NCBI GenBank assembly: GCA_003963115.1
Contig: RXJQ01000050.1
Span: forward strand, 1 to 59,882
Direction of reading: 5' to 3'
DNA from: Burkholderiales bacterium
GTDB taxonomy: Bacteria > Pseudomonadota > Gammaproteobacteria > Burkholderiales > Burkholderiaceae_C
Length of the DNA stretch: 59,882 nt
Below the pieces are notes generated by a model. The model made no database searches and was not told where the DNA came from. It was given only the letters and a program-made list of their open reading frames with translations. The translations under genes and the position numbers were made by a program. Below, in pieces: positions 1-9,709 of this stretch. Numbering within the stretch: position 1 is the first letter of the stretch; each line of letters starts with the position of its first letter.

Positions 1-239
1 TGGCCCTTGCGCACTTCATCGAGCACGCTCTCGGCCACGTGGGTGAAGGCCACGATGGCGTCCATCCCGAAGATGCCCGCCGAGCCCTTGATGGTGTGGG
101 CGGCGCGAAAGATCGCGTTGATGGTCTCTTCGTCATCGGGCTGTTGCTCGACGATCAGCAGCGCCTCTTCCATGCGCTCGAGCAGCTCGCGCGCCTCCGT
201 GAAGAAGGCCTGCATCGCCTCATCGTGTTTGATGCTCAT
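1..239 (-). CDS. cheA: Chemotaxis histidine kinase CheA, N-terminal part (runs off the left edge)
   Basis: Translating the minus strand from the ATG at 239 gives an Hpt domain with the motif HTIKGSAG; His48 is the expected phosphorylation site. CheA autophosphorylates through its kinase domain in response to chemoreceptors and passes the phosphate from this His to CheY and CheB. Only about 79 residues lie in the window; dimerisation, kinase and CheW-like domains would be outside. The start codon overlaps the stop of the upstream STAS gene (ATGA), so it is the fourth gene of a receptor - CheY - STAS - CheA operon. The call is firm for an Hpt-containing CheA; whether the full protein is a standard CheA cannot be seen. 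Confidence 0.9.
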   Translation of the reverse strand, partial: MSIKHDEAMQAFFTEARELLERMEEALLIVEQQPDDEETINAIFRAAHTIKGSAGIFGMDAIVAFTHVAESVLDEVRKG

Positions 240-532
240 GCCTCGATCTCCTGCGTGGATTGGGTCAGCGCGAATTCAGCGCAAGGGTCGATGAGCTTGA
301 TGGCCTCGCTCAACACGGGGGGCGGAGCGCTGATGCGCCAACCCAGCTGGCGCTCACGGGCTTCACGGCGGGCGGCCAGCAGCAGCTGCACGCCTGCGCC
401 ATCGACCTCGCTGACCTCGCTCACGTCAACCAGCACATCGGCACCAGGTGTCATGGCCGCCAGCAGGCGCTCCTTGAGCGCGTGGACCGTGAACACGGTC
501 AGCTCACCCTCTACGGGCACGACGGCGCTCAT
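236..532 (-). CDS. STAS-domain protein (anti-sigma-factor-antagonist/MlaB type)
   Basis: This 98-residue protein is a single STAS domain: a short N-terminal strand followed by the typical central segment DVSEVSEVDGAGVQLLL, where anti-sigma antagonists carry a phosphorylatable Ser/Thr. Here that position reads EVDGAG, so Ser is replaced by Asp, which may mimic or abolish phosphorylation. Both ends overlap neighbours by four bases (ATGA), giving tight translational coupling to the CheY-like gene upstream and cheA downstream. In Burkholderiales such STAS proteins are often found in chemotaxis operons beside cheA; their exact role there is not well established. The family call is secure, the function is inferred only from context. 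Confidence 0.85.
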   Translation of the reverse strand: MSAVVPVEGELTVFTVHALKERLLAAMTPGADVLVDVSEVSEVDGAGVQLLLAARREARERQLGWRISAPPPVLSEAIKLIDPCAEFALTQSTQEIEA

Positions 533-897
533 GGCATCACCAGCTTGCTGACAACGCTGAGCAATTGAGGCGGCAGGAACGGTTTGACGATCCAGGCCTT
601 GGCACCGGCGGCGCGGCCTTTTTCCTTCTTGTCGTCACCAGCCTCAGTGGTCAGCATGATGACGGGCGTGTACTTGTAGGCGGCCATCTGCTTCATGGCC
701 GTGACAAAGCCAAAGCCATCGAGATTGGGCATGTTCACGTCGCTGATGACGAGGTGATACTTGCGTCCATCGAGTTTGGTCAAAGCCTGTTTGCCGTCTT
801 CGGCCTCGACGACTTCAAAGCCGGCGCCGCTCAAGGCGATGCGCACGGCGGTACGCAGGGACGATGAATCGTCCACAACAAGAATGGTCTTGCTCAT
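529..897 (-). CDS. Single-domain response regulator, CheY-like
   Basis: The protein is a 122-residue stand-alone receiver domain beginning MSKTILVVDDSSSLR, with the acidic pair near residue 10, the phospho-acceptor Asp in VISDVNMPNLDG and the conserved Lys in WIVKPF. It should receive phosphate from the neighbouring CheA and act either on the flagellar motor switch or as a phosphate sink. I chose the ATG at 897 because family alignment starts there; the reading frame is open further upstream but that part looks non-coding. It lies 16 bases after the receptor gene and overlaps the STAS gene by four bases. Whether this is the motor-binding CheY cannot be told from one domain. Confidence 0.9.
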   Translation of the reverse strand: MSKTILVVDDSSSLRTAVRIALSGAGFEVVEAEDGKQALTKLDGRKYHLVISDVNMPNLDGFGFVTAMKQMAAYKYTPVIMLTTEAGDDKKEKGRAAGAKAWIVKPFLPPQLLSVVSKLVMP

Positions 898-913
898 GGG
901 ATGGGCCTCGCTG

Positions 914-2122
914 TCAGAAGAACGTGGTGGATGAATCTTCGGTGTCGAGCGAGCCGAGCAGAGCTGGCGGTTCGACTGGGAGGCCGTCATGCGCGGCCTG
1001 CTCTTCGGGGGTCGTGTAAGTGGCGCGCAATTGCGTGAGCCACTGGCCTTCGGCGGGCAGGGCCTGGGCGGCCTGCACGTCCTGATCGATGGCCTCGATC
1101 AGCAGTTCCTGGTTGGCGCAGGTGTGCTGGAGGATCTGGCTGATGCGGTCTTGCGATTGCACCGCCACGAGCACCTGGTCGATCTCACTGCGGATGGCCT
1201 GGCTTTCCTGCATCAGGTTCTGTGTGTTGCTCATCACGTCCATGGCCGTGCTGTGCATGCGCTGCACCACCTGCTCGATGGTGTCGCTGGCGCGGTTCAT
1301 CAGCGCCTTGTCATGTTCCGTGAAGGACTCGTAGCTGTCGCGGGCACGGTGAATCGCCGCGCTGACCTGGCCGATGACCACGCCGATGCGCTCGCCAGTC
1401 TGCCCAGACTCCAGCGAGAGCTGGCGCACTTCCTTGGCCACCACGGCAAAGCCCCGGCCGCTCTCACCGGCGCGGGCCGCTTCGATGGCCGCGTTGATGG
1501 ACAGCAGATTGGTCTGACGAGCGATGGCACCCACCTCGGTGGCCATGTCCTGCAACTGGCCCACGAACTGGGTGACGGTCACCACTTCCTGCAGCAGCTG
1601 GCCGCGCAGGTTCAAGGCTTCGCGCAGGTCCGCCAGCAGATTGGTCAGCTGGGTCTGCGCATCAGACAGGGCCGAGATCAGATCGCCATCGCCACCAGCC
1701 TGGGTGGAGCGGTCGATCGTGGCGCACAGGCGCTGCGACATGCCGGCGAAGCGCTCGGTGAGCACGTCCATGGCGTAGGTGAGCTGCTGGCGTGCCACCT
1801 GCAACTGGCGCGACCAGACAGGCAGCACGGCGCCGCACAGGGCCTGCAGGCGCTCAGGCTCGCCGGCGCGCCTGGTGTCGGACAATGGCCCGACCGCGTT
1901 TCGTGCGCGCGCTTGCCAGACCTTGCCCGGCAGCGAGCTGCACACCAGCAGGCTGAGCGCGACAAAGGTCAGCGTGACCAGCCAGGCATAGGTCGGTGAG
2001 GCCAAGGCGGCCTGGATGCCCAAGGTACCCAGAGTGGCGATTGACAGCCCTTGCCACCAGGTAGAAGCGGGCGATCTGCCTTCACCTGCCGGTGAGGTCG
2101 TCGCCACGGCTGTCGTTCCCAT
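914..2122 (-). CDS. Methyl-accepting chemotaxis protein
   Basis: A 402-residue receptor, first gene of the cheA operon. The N-terminus has a hydrophobic stretch at about residues 25-65, read as one or two closely spaced membrane segments with almost no periplasmic loop, so it is unlikely to bind a ligand in the periplasm. The rest is the cytoplasmic signalling coiled coil, with the highly conserved hairpin region around [16 protein letters not shown] and [12 protein letters not shown]. No CheR-tether pentapeptide ends the protein; it finishes SSTTFF. It is shorter than typical receptors because it lacks a sensor domain. It may sense membrane state or work through partner receptors. The family call is secure. 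Confidence 0.9.
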   Translation of the reverse strand: MGTTAVATTSPAGEGRSPASTWWQGLSIATLGTLGIQAALASPTYAWLVTLTFVALSLLVCSSLPGKVWQARARNAVGPLSDTRRAGEPERLQALCGAVLPVWSRQLQVARQQLTYAMDVLTERFAGMSQRLCATIDRSTQAGGDGDLISALSDAQTQLTNLLADLREALNLRGQLLQEVVTVTQFVGQLQDMATEVGAIARQTNLLSINAAIEAARAGESGRGFAVVAKEVRQLSLESGQTGERIGVVIGQVSAAIHRARDSYESFTEHDKALMNRASDTIEQVVQRMHSTAMDVMSNTQNLMQESQAIRSEIDQVLVAVQSQDRISQILQHTCANQELLIEAIDQDVQAAQALPAEGQWLTQLRATYTTPEEQAAHDGLPVEPPALLGSLDTEDSSTTFF

Positions 2123-2480
2123 ATAGATGCTCCTGCGAATAGGCGTAGGCAGCTAATCGTCACAAGCAAGCACAGGCTTGATACGCCACCATGTGAATTC
2201 CGCCAATAATTCATGGCCGCAAGCACATGTCACCTTTTCCGTGTGCGATGGATTGGTCAAGCAAAGACCGCTTTCGTCGTACAGAAATGGGCGATCGACT
2301 GACGTGCTTGCCTACACTGCGCACGCCGGGTTACAAGACCTTATCGCCAATCACAAATGTTTGCTTGAGTGATTTGTGTTTTTGAAGGACATTTTCCGGG
2401 GTATTCGTGGCTTTGATCGCACGTTTCACACCATGATGCTTGTGCTCTAATCTTTCGGATTAGCTTTATCAGCGCGCTTC
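2123..2480. other. Divergent intergenic region between receptor operon and OmpR-type regulator
   Basis: This 358-base gene-free stretch separates two divergent starts. It is more A+T-rich than the flanking genes and should hold promoters for both. The clearest element is a perfect 6-bp inverted repeat with a 5-base loop at 2447-2463, listed separately. No coding sequence is convincing; the 64-codon frame at 2178-2372 lacks any recognisable protein features. I see no strong sigma-28 (flagellar) promoter. Confidence 0.5.
2447..2463 (+). repeat. Inverted repeat (CTAATC-5-GATTAG) just upstream of the OmpR-type regulator
   Basis: The arms CTAATC (2447-2452) and GATTAG (2458-2463) are perfectly complementary around the loop TTTCG. 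The element ends 17 bases before the ATG at 2481, and no strong Shine-Dalgarno sequence is visible between the two. It could be an operator or a 5' untranslated hairpin affecting translation. No T tract follows, so a terminator is unlikely. Confidence 0.4.
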
Positions 2481-3167
2481 ATGCTTCCCAAATCTCTGGC
2501 CCTGATTGACGACGACAAGGAATATGCCGAGTTCCTGGCGCAATACCTCCAGGAGCAGGGCGTGCGCGTCGACAAATTCTCCGACAGCAACGATCTGCTG
2601 GTTCACGCCGATCCTTACAGCTACCAGTTCTACCTGGTCGATCTGATGCTGCCCGGGGTGGACGGCGTGGACCTGATCAAGTTGCTGCGCCGGCGCACAA
2701 GCGCAGGGTTGGTGGTGGTGTCGGGCCGTCTGGCGCCTGATGTCTTCACCGACGTCATCAGTGCCGGCGCCGACATGTACCTGACCAAGCCCGTGCAGTT
2801 CGAGCAGGTGCTGCTGGCCATCAAGGCGGTTCACCGCCGCGTGGGCTCGGTCACGCAGGTGCAGGGTGAGTGGCGCCTGGAGCGCCGCACTGGTCACCTG
2901 GTCGCGCCAGATGGCGCCCGCGTCGAGCTCAGCGACATCGACCAGGCGCTCATGGAGTGCTTTGTCGAGGCCCAGGGCGAGGTCGTCAGCCGCGATACCC
3001 TGCGCCAGCGCATTGGCCGCCCCGATGAGCAAGACACCGCCGATGGCCTCAACGCCACGATCTATCGTCTGCGCCGCCGCATCGAGCGTGCGACGCCGCT
3101 GCTGGTGCCGCTGCAATCCAAGTCGCGCGTGGGCTATGTGTTCCGTGCGCCATTGACTGCGGCCTGA
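2481..3167 (+). CDS. OmpR/PhoB-family response regulator transcription factor
   Basis: The 228-residue protein has a receiver domain (acidic cluster IDDDKEY, phospho-acceptor Asp in YLVDLMLPGVDG, Lys in LTKPVQFE) followed by a C-terminal winged-helix DNA-binding domain, recognisable from about residue 130 (VELSDIDQALMECFVE ... LNATIYRLRRRIE ... VGYVFRAP). It should bind DNA as a phosphorylated dimer and control target promoters. No kinase is co-transcribed; the PAS kinase converging from the right overlaps its last 34 bases and is the nearest candidate partner. The start at 2481 has a poor ribosome site, but upstream sequence does not encode a longer receiver. Confidence 0.88.
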   Translation: MLPKSLALIDDDKEYAEFLAQYLQEQGVRVDKFSDSNDLLVHADPYSYQFYLVDLMLPGVDGVDLIKLLRRRTSAGLVVVSGRLAPDVFTDVISAGADMYLTKPVQFEQVLLAIKAVHRRVGSVTQVQGEWRLERRTGHLVAPDGARVELSDIDQALMECFVEAQGEVVSRDTLRQRIGRPDEQDTADGLNATIYRLRRRIERATPLLVPLQSKSRVGYVFRAPLTAA

Positions 3168-4696
3168 CTGATGGTCAAGCGCATGGTGGCGCCACGCGTG
3201 CTGTTGCAAGTTAGCTCAACTTGGCCGCCGTGCAGTTCCATCACGCGTCGCACGATGTAGAGGCCCAGGCCGTGTCCAGATTGATTCTGCAGTCCTCCTC
3301 CGTGAGCCCCGCGTTCGAAAAGGCGTGACAAGACCTTGTCGGGGATGCCAGGGCCTGAGTCTGCCACCTCGATGACAAGGGCAAGCGGGGCATCAGAGTC
3401 GCTGATCCGAATCGTCACTGGTCGGTCGGTCGGGCTGAACTTCAAGGCGTTGGCCAGCAGGTTGCGCAGGGCCAGGCGCATCAGGCTCATGTCCATGGCA
3501 GCGGTGCGCGTGCTGGTGAGTCGTTGAATCACGACACGGGCCCGCTCGCTGGCCGGCATGTCGGCTTCTACCACCGCAATCAGGGTGTCGATGTCCGTGT
3601 CTTCTGGCGAAATGGGGCCCGACCGTGCCAGCAGCGCCGCCACGGCCAGGGTGTTGTCCACATTGGCCATCACCTGATTCATCACGCCCTGAGCACGCTC
3701 CAGACGATGAGACGCCCCCGGGACGCCGGCACCGGCCAAGGCCTGCGCAGCGCTCTGAAGTGCCGCCGAGGCGTTGTTCAGTGGTTGACGCACTTCATGA
3801 GCCAGGACGTCAAGCATGTCGCTGCGCTCCACCAGCAGCGCGTTCAGTTCAGTGGTCTGTTGCTCGAGCTGCAGGCGCAGCGCGTGTTCGCGCGCCAGCT
3901 CCTTTCGGCTGAGAACCTCCTGGGTGATGTCCTGGATGGCCCCCATGAGCTTCACCGCCCGGCCGTCTTCCATGACCACCTCGCCTGTGGCTCTCACCCA
4001 GATGCGCTTGCCTTGCGCCGTGATGACCGGCATCTCACCGGTCCAGGTGCCACCCTGTTTCTCGCTTTCCGTGGCCTTGGTCATCCATCGGTCGCGCTCC
4101 TCCGGTGCGATGAACTGCCGGGCCTCCTCTCGGGTGGGGTGGTAGCCTGGCGGCATGCCGAAGATGCGACAGGTCTGGTCTGACCACGTCACGACATTGG
4201 TGCGCAAGTCCACTTCCCATCCGCCCACACGTGCGATGCGCCCGGTGCGATCCAGGAAAGCCTCGCTGGCACGCAAAGCTGCCTCTATCTCTTTGACGTA
4301 GGTGATCTCGGTCACTTGGACCGCAAATCCTCTCACTTCGCCATCTGCTACATCAGGGATGTAATGCGCCAGACTGTATCGCTGCACGCCATCCGGGCCA
4401 GGCACGACACGCTCGAATATCTGCTCCTTGCCGGCCAGCGCACCAAGCACATAGGGCTGGTTGAGCGCGAAGAGCCTGGGCCCTAGCAACTCCTCCATGG
4501 GAATGCCGATGATCTTCTCTGGAGACAGGCCGAACCAGGTCTTGTAAGCCTTGTTCGCAAAGCGGCAGCGCAGGTCCTTGTCCCAATACGCGAGCATCGA
4601 TGGCAAGCCGTCTACCGCCAGACGCATGTGGACGTCGACGTCACGACGCAGATCGTCGATGGATGAAGGCGGGCGCTCAGTCGGCATAGGGGTCAT
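3134..4696 (-). CDS. PAS-domain sensor histidine kinase (cytoplasmic)
   Basis: This 520-residue kinase has no membrane segment. Two PAS domains occupy about residues 25-140 and 145-262, followed by a coiled linker, an H-box with His300 in [13 protein letters not shown], an N-box ([13 protein letters not shown]), the G1 box DSGPGIP and G2 box GHGLGLYIV. It should autophosphorylate in response to a small ligand, redox or light signal perceived by a PAS domain. The gene start overlaps the end of ybeY by 20 bases and its 3' end overlaps the convergent OmpR-type regulator by 34 bases. A second in-frame ATG three codons in is an alternative start. Its partner regulator is not certain. Confidence 0.88.
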   Translation of the reverse strand: MTPMPTERPPSSIDDLRRDVDVHMRLAVDGLPSMLAYWDKDLRCRFANKAYKTWFGLSPEKIIGIPMEELLGPRLFALNQPYVLGALAGKEQIFERVVPGPDGVQRYSLAHYIPDVADGEVRGFAVQVTEITYVKEIEAALRASEAFLDRTGRIARVGGWEVDLRTNVVTWSDQTCRIFGMPPGYHPTREEARQFIAPEERDRWMTKATESEKQGGTWTGEMPVITAQGKRIWVRATGEVVMEDGRAVKLMGAIQDITQEVLSRKELAREHALRLQLEQQTTELNALLVERSDMLDVLAHEVRQPLNNASAALQSAAQALAGAGVPGASHRLERAQGVMNQVMANVDNTLAVAALLARSGPISPEDTDIDTLIAVVEADMPASERARVVIQRLTSTRTAAMDMSLMRLALRNLLANALKFSPTDRPVTIRISDSDAPLALVIEVADSGPGIPDKVLSRLFERGAHGGGLQNQSGHGLGLYIVRRVMELHGGQVELTCNSTRGATMRLTISQAAVNGARNT

Positions 4697-5117
4697 CGAA
4701 TCCCAGCGCTGTCAAGATCTCGCGTTCGTGCGCCTCCATGGCCTCGGCCTCCTTCTTCTTGATGTGATCCCAGCCTTGCGCGTGCAAGGCGCCATGGACC
4801 AGCATGTGGGCGTAATGTGCTTCCAGGGTCTTGCCCTGCTCGTCGGCCTCGCGTTCGATCACGGGTGCGCAGATGATCAGGTCGGCCATCACCATGGGCT
4901 CGCGGGCGTAATCGAAGGTCAGCACATTGGTGGCGTAGTCTTTCTTACGGAAGTCCCGGTTGAGCGCGCGGCCTTCTTCTTCATCGACGAAGCGCACCGC
5001 CAGTTCGGCGTCAGCGGCCAGCGCGGCCTTCAGCCAGCGGGCGACCTTGTGGCGGGGCAGGGTGTCGCGGTGGCGCTTGTCGGCGAATTGCAGGCTCAGG
5101 GTCAGGGTGGGTTTCAT
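4677..5117 (-). CDS. ybeY: Endoribonuclease YbeY, rRNA maturation factor
   Basis: The 146-residue protein carries the zinc-binding signature [12 protein letters not shown], the three-His metal site of the UPF0054/YbeY family, and the upstream NVLTFDYA segment typical of the family. YbeY is a metal-dependent single-strand endoribonuclease needed for 16S rRNA 3'-end maturation and ribosome quality control. Its start overlaps the phoH stop by four bases (ATGA), the standard phoH-ybeY arrangement of proteobacteria. Length is normal. In many relatives a CorC/HlyC-like gene follows; here a PAS kinase gene overlaps the 3' end instead. Confidence 0.95.
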   Translation of the reverse strand: MKPTLTLSLQFADKRHRDTLPRHKVARWLKAALAADAELAVRFVDEEEGRALNRDFRKKDYATNVLTFDYAREPMVMADLIICAPVIEREADEQGKTLEAHYAHMLVHGALHAQGWDHIKKKEAEAMEAHEREILTALGFDDPYAD

Positions 5118-6157
5118 GCGTTCGATGAGTTCGATGCGTTCGGCTCAGGCGGGGGCTCGGTGGACTGGGCTGCATCGTAGGCCTCGACGATGCGGGCGAC
5201 CAGTGGGTGTCTCACCACGTCGGCCGCCGTGAAGCGGGTGAAGGCCACGCCCTTGACGCGCTTGAGGATGCGCTCGGCGTCGATCAGGCCGCTCTTGGCG
5301 CCACGCGGCAGGTCGATCTGGCTGACGTCACCGGTGACCACCGCCCGCGTGCCGAAGCCGATGCGCGTGAGGAACATCTTCATCTGCTCGGGTGTTGTGT
5401 TCTGGGCCTCATCGAGGATGACGAAGGCGTGGTTGAGCGTGCGACCGCGCATGAAGGCCAGCGGGGCGATCTCGATGAGGCCTTTCTCGAAAGCCTTGGT
5501 GACGCGGTCGAAGCCCATCAGGTCGTAGAGCGCGTCGTAAAGCGGGCGCAAATAGGGGTCGACCTTCTGCGTGAGGTCGCCGGGCAGGAAGCCCAGGCGT
5601 TCGCCGGCTTCGACGGCCGGGCGTGTGAGCACGATGCGCTGCACGGCGCTGCGCTCCAGCGCATCGACCGCGCAGGCCACGGCCAGGAAGGTCTTGCCCG
5701 TGCCGGCCGGGCCGATGCCCAAGCTCAGGTCGTGCGACAGGATGTCGCGCAGGTACTGCACCTGGTTGGGCGTGCGGCCATGCAGGTCGGCGCGGCGCGT
5801 GTGCAGGGTGGGGCCGTCGGGTTCTTCATCGGGCAGGGTGGTGACCTGGTTGGCGCTGCCATGGCCTTGCAGACGCGCCTGTTGCTGGGCCCGCTGTTGG
5901 GCCGCCAGACTGGAGGTGATGGCCAGTTGCACCAGTTCGGCGCTCAAGGCCTTGTCGCTGCGCGCATACAGCGAGTCCAGCAGCTCGATCACCTGCTGCG
6001 GCACGCCTCGTGCTCCTTCAATGCGGAATTGTTCGCCCCGGCGCGTCATGGTCACGCCGAAGGCAGCCTCGATGGTGCGCAGGTGTTCGTCCAGCGGGCC
6101 GCACAGGTGCGCCAGTCGGGTGTTGTCAGGGGGGGAAAAGCTGTGCCTCAGTTGCAT
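5114..6157 (-). CDS. phoH: PhoH-family ATPase (PhoL/YbeZ type)
   Basis: The protein has the Walker A motif GPAGTGKT at about residues 149-156 and the Walker B ILDEAQN at about 247-253, followed by the family segment [10 protein letters not shown]. PhoH-like proteins are cytoplasmic P-loop ATPases related to helicase motor domains; the ybeZ/phoL type works with YbeY in RNA metabolism, and the overlapping ybeY start supports this. I prefer the ATG at 6157 because the protein then begins [12 protein letters not shown], as in relatives; another in-frame ATG exists at 6184. The 3' end overlaps ybeY by four bases. The N-terminal 110 residues resemble the KH-like domain of this subgroup. Confidence 0.93.
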   Translation of the reverse strand: MQLRHSFSPPDNTRLAHLCGPLDEHLRTIEAAFGVTMTRRGEQFRIEGARGVPQQVIELLDSLYARSDKALSAELVQLAITSSLAAQQRAQQQARLQGHGSANQVTTLPDEEPDGPTLHTRRADLHGRTPNQVQYLRDILSHDLSLGIGPAGTGKTFLAVACAVDALERSAVQRIVLTRPAVEAGERLGFLPGDLTQKVDPYLRPLYDALYDLMGFDRVTKAFEKGLIEIAPLAFMRGRTLNHAFVILDEAQNTTPEQMKMFLTRIGFGTRAVVTGDVSQIDLPRGAKSGLIDAERILKRVKGVAFTRFTAADVVRHPLVARIVEAYDAAQSTEPPPEPNASNSSNA

Positions 6158-6284
6158 GAAAGCCCCGGAATCGAAAGAAAGCATGCAAATTGTCGCCTGC
6201 TGATGCCTTCACCATGTGACATATATTGCGAAAATCGACAGGTCTTCGCGCGCATGGTGCCCGCGATGGGCTTTGGAGTCTTCC

Positions 6285-8414
6285 TTGAGCAATTTGCATC
6301 GTTGGTGGCAATCCTGGGCCCAAAGGTCAACCTTGACCGAGCCCGATACCGATGGAGAGCCCTCATCCGGGACCGTCGGCGCGCCGGCCTCTCAAACCCG
6401 CCGCCTGTGGCTGCTGCTGGGCCTGGGCCTGATCATGGCCCTGGTGGTGGCCTACGTCATGGTGGCGCTCAACCGCGAGACGGTGCGCCTGAGCCACCCG
6501 TCCACCATCGTGGCGGCCATGTCCTCCAGTGGCGAGGCTGTGCAGTCGCTGGGCCAGGCCTGGGTGGTGCGCAGCAACGACAACCAGTTCCCCACCGGCC
6601 AGGCCGGCCACCTGGCGACCTTGCCCGATGAGTGGTCCAAGAGCCAGTCGGGCTACCAGGGCGCGATCTGGTATCGCTTCCATTTCGATGCGAAGACCTT
6701 GCCTGCGCCCGACCAGATCATGGCCATCCTGATCGAGCGGGCCTGCTCCAACGTCGAGGTGCAGCTCAACGGCCAGCTGCTTTACCGTGGCGGCCGCATG
6801 ACGGAGCCCTACGCCCGCAACTGCTACCGCTCGCACGTGGTCACCTTGCCCACGCACATGCTGCGCGAGCACGACAACCAGCTGGACCTCAAGATCGTCG
6901 GCTACCCCATCAACCGCGTGACCGCCCGCCAGCGTGCCGGTGGCCTGGCGGCCGTGCGTGTCGGGCCCTTGCAGGAAATCCGCGAGCTGTACGAAGAGCA
7001 GGAGTTCTGGACCATGACGGTCTCGCAGGTCCTGGGCGGCATCCTGGCGGTGCTGGGCGTGTTCGCGCTCGGCCTGGCCTGGGTGCGCCGTCTGGACTAC
7101 CTGCTGTACTTCGGTCTGCTGACCATTGGTTGGTCGATGATGACGGGGCGCATGTGGCTGAGCGATGTGCTCGTGCCCAACGCGGGGGTCGAGGTCTTGA
7201 TCGCGATGATGTTCGCCCCGATGACGGCCTTTGCCATCAAGTTCCTGCTGGGCTATGCGGGCCAGAGCATGGGCGCGGTCAACCGGGGTGCGCGCCGTCG
7301 CCAGCTCAATGCGGTGCTGTGGGCGCAGTGCGTGCTGCTGCCGATCAGCCTGCTGCTGGCGGGCGCGGACCGTCTCTTCATCGGCGCGCGGATCTGGTAC
7401 GTGCTGTTTGCCTTCGAGCTGTTCGTCACCATCGGCTTCTTCCTTTGGGTGGCGGGCAAGAACAAGCGCACCGAGTTCTGGTTGATGAGCGCCGCGCTGG
7501 GCGTGGTGTCGGCGGTGCTGGGCATCGAGCTGACCTACCAGAGCGGCCTGGTGCGCATGTGGGGCGTGCATGTCACCCACTTCGTGATGCCGCTGCTGTA
7601 TGCCGCCGTGGCCGTGCGCCTGATCCAGGTCTATGCCCGCGCCCTGCAGACCGCCGAAGGCGCCCGCAAGCAGCTGGAAAAGCGCGTGCAGGAGATCAGC
7701 GGTGAGATCGAGCGCAACTTCAACCAGATCGCCGAGCTGCGCGTCGAGCAGATCGCCGAGAAGGAACGCAAGCGCATCGCCGCCGACCTGCACGACGACC
7801 TGGGCGCCAAGCTTTTGACCATCGTGCACACCAGCGACAACGACCGCATCTCGACGCTGGCGCGCGAGGCGCTCGAAGAAATGCGCCTGTCCGTGCGCGG
7901 CCTCACCGGCAGGCCCATGGTGCTGTCGGATGCGCTGGCCGACTGGCGCGCCGAGGTTGTCTCCCGTCTGGGGCAGGCCGGCATCGAATGCGAATGGCGC
8001 AACCCCAATGATGTGATCGAAGAGCCACTTTCGTCACGGACTTATGTGCAGACCACGCGTATCCTGAGAGAAGCGGTCAGCAATGTGATCAAGCACAGCG
8101 GTGCCTCGCACGTGGTCATCTCGGCCGAAGTGCACCTGGACCACCACGATTTTGTGCTCGTCATTCAAGACAACGGCAAAGGCATCCCGCTGGAGCTCGA
8201 TGGCCGCCTGGACAGAGGCCACGGCATGACCAGCATGAAGCACCGCGCCAAACAGCTCAGTGGCCAGTGTCTGGTCGAATCCGGGCCGGGCTTCGGCACC
8301 GTGATCCGGCTGACACTGCCACTTGAAATCGCCACCATGCAACAAGTCTTGCCCACGGCAATGTCAGGAAGTTCTGGCGCTGCTAGCATGCGAAACATTG
8401 CGCGTGGACATTGA
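6285..8414 (+). CDS. Membrane sensor histidine kinase, 7TM-DISM-like, HisKA_3 class
   Basis: The protein has one N-terminal membrane helix, an extracytoplasmic beta-rich region (jelly-roll-like, containing IWYRFHFDA), about six or seven membrane helices, a coiled coil and a NarL-partner kinase core with the H-box IAADLHDDLGAKL (phosphorylated His in LHDD) and ATP-binding motifs DNGKGIPLE and GHGMTSMKHRA. Architecture matches 7TMR-DISM sensors that bind small ligands outside the membrane. Start choice is uncertain: TTG at 6285 has a GGAG six bases upstream; a GTG at 6216 gives a longer form. The NarL-type regulator follows 39 bases later and is surely its partner. Confidence 0.85.
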   Translation: MSNLHRWWQSWAQRSTLTEPDTDGEPSSGTVGAPASQTRRLWLLLGLGLIMALVVAYVMVALNRETVRLSHPSTIVAAMSSSGEAVQSLGQAWVVRSNDNQFPTGQAGHLATLPDEWSKSQSGYQGAIWYRFHFDAKTLPAPDQIMAILIERACSNVEVQLNGQLLYRGGRMTEPYARNCYRSHVVTLPTHMLREHDNQLDLKIVGYPINRVTARQRAGGLAAVRVGPLQEIRELYEEQEFWTMTVSQVLGGILAVLGVFALGLAWVRRLDYLLYFGLLTIGWSMMTGRMWLSDVLVPNAGVEVLIAMMFAPMTAFAIKFLLGYAGQSMGAVNRGARRRQLNAVLWAQCVLLPISLLLAGADRLFIGARIWYVLFAFELFVTIGFFLWVAGKNKRTEFWLMSAALGVVSAVLGIELTYQSGLVRMWGVHVTHFVMPLLYAAVAVRLIQVYARALQTAEGARKQLEKRVQEISGEIERNFNQIAELRVEQIAEKERKRIAADLHDDLGAKLLTIVHTSDNDRISTLAREALEEMRLSVRGLTGRPMVLSDALADWRAEVVSRLGQAGIECEWRNPNDVIEEPLSSRTYVQTTRILREAVSNVIKHSGASHVVISAEVHLDHHDFVLVIQDNGKGIPLELDGRLDRGHGMTSMKHRAKQLSGQCLVESGPGFGTVIRLTLPLEIATMQQVLPTAMSGSSGAASMRNIARGH

Positions 8415-8453
8415 TCCCAAGCATCATCCCTATTTGAAGTGAGGCCGTCCACC

Positions 8454-9116
8454 ATGAAGCAAATCCTTTTACTTGAAGACCTGCCCGAGATCCGCGTCTG
8501 GCTCAAGACCCTGGCGCTTCAGGTGTTCCCTGGCGCGCAGATCAGCGAGGCCTCGCGCATCCACGATGCGCTGGAGCTGGTCAATGCCGTGCGTTTCGAT
8601 GTCGCCATGGTCGATCTGGGCCTGCCCGACGGCTCCGGTGTCGAGGTGGTGCAGGCCCTGCGCGAAAAGCAGCCCGATGTGCAATCTGTCGTGGTGACCA
8701 TCCATGACGACGATGACCACCTCTTCCCCGCGTTGCAGGCAGGGGCTTTTGGCTACCTGCTCAAGGAGCAGTCGCGCGAGCAACTGGCCGAACAGCTGCA
8801 CCGCATCAGCCAGGGCGAGCCGCCGCTGTCGCCCTCGATCGCCCGCCGCGTGATCCAGTACTTCACCGCGCAGGCCCGTCAGCAGCCGCAGCTGCAACCC
8901 GACACCGTGACGCCGCACGTGCAGCTCACCGACCGTGAAAACGAGGTGCTGCTGCGCGTGGCCAAGGGCTTCACGCTGCCCGAGATCGGCCAGCAGCTCA
9001 ACCTGTCGCGCCACACGATCGCTGACTACGTCAAGCAGATCTACCGCAAGCTCAATGTGTCCTCGCGTGCCGAGGCCGCACTGGAAGCGCAGCGTCTGGG
9101 GCTCTTCCGTAGATGA
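8454..9116 (+). CDS. NarL/LuxR-family response regulator
   Basis: The 220-residue protein has a receiver domain (LLLEDLPE start, phospho-acceptor Asp in [12 protein letters not shown], Lys in YLLKEQ) and a C-terminal LuxR-type helix-turn-helix ([16 protein letters not shown], then [18 protein letters not shown]). It should be phosphorylated by the kinase just upstream and bind DNA. The ATG at 8454 begins a standard receiver; an in-frame GTG lies five codons earlier. Its stop codon overlaps the ruvA start (ATGA), so expression of this regulator and of RuvA is probably translationally coupled. Confidence 0.9.
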   Translation: MKQILLLEDLPEIRVWLKTLALQVFPGAQISEASRIHDALELVNAVRFDVAMVDLGLPDGSGVEVVQALREKQPDVQSVVVTIHDDDDHLFPALQAGAFGYLLKEQSREQLAEQLHRISQGEPPLSPSIARRVIQYFTAQARQQPQLQPDTVTPHVQLTDRENEVLLRVAKGFTLPEIGQQLNLSRHTIADYVKQIYRKLNVSSRAEAALEAQRLGLFRR

Positions 9117-9688
9117 TCGCTCGCTTGACGGGGCAGTTGGCTGAAAAGTCGCCGCCCTATGTGCTGGTCGATGTCAACGGCGTCGGCTACGAAGTGCAGG
9201 TGCCCATGAGCACCTTCTACAACCTACCTGAACTGGGTGCCAAGGTCTGCCTGCTGACCCAGTTCATCGTGCGCGAGGACGCCCAACTGCTGTTTGGCTT
9301 CCTCACGGCCGGCGAGCGCGAATCCTTCCGCGAGCTGATCAAGATCAGCGGCGTGGGGCCGCGCATTGCCCTGGCCTTGCTGTCTGGCTTGAGTTCGAGC
9401 GAGTTGGCGCAGGCCGTGGCGGCGCAGGACACGGCCCGCCTGGTCAAGGTGCCGGGCATCGGCAAGAAGACGGCCGAGCGCCTGCTGCTGGAACTCAAGG
9501 GCAAGCTGGCGCCCGCGCTGGCCACACCCGGCTTTGCGGCCGCCAACGACGCGCAGGCCGACATCCTGCAGGCGCTGGTCGCTTTGGGCTACTCCGACAA
9601 GGAGGCGCAGGCCGCGCTCAAGCAGTTGCCGCCTGATGTATCGGTGAGCGATGGCATCAAGCAGGCGCTGAAATCTTTGGCGCGCTGA
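9113..9688 (+). CDS. ruvA: Holliday junction branch migration protein RuvA
   Basis: At 191 residues the length fits RuvA. The N-terminal OB fold begins MIARLTGQL, two helix-hairpin-helix motifs follow ([14 protein letters not shown] and [16 protein letters not shown]), and a C-terminal UBA-like domain that contacts RuvB ends the protein. RuvA tetramers bind four-way junctions and load the RuvB helicase during recombinational repair. The gene overlaps the NarL-type regulator by four bases, an unusual upstream partner. ruvB and ruvC are not adjacent: the next gene is a peptidase. Confidence 0.96.
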   Translation: MIARLTGQLAEKSPPYVLVDVNGVGYEVQVPMSTFYNLPELGAKVCLLTQFIVREDAQLLFGFLTAGERESFRELIKISGVGPRIALALLSGLSSSELAQAVAAQDTARLVKVPGIGKKTAERLLLELKGKLAPALATPGFAAANDAQADILQALVALGYSDKEAQAALKQLPPDVSVSDGIKQALKSLAR

Positions 9689-9709
9689 TTCGGGGCATGA
9701 TGGGCGCTT

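Noticed and set aside
6363..7829. 488-codon antisense frame across the 7TM-type kinase
   Set aside because: Shadow of a well-supported kinase gene.
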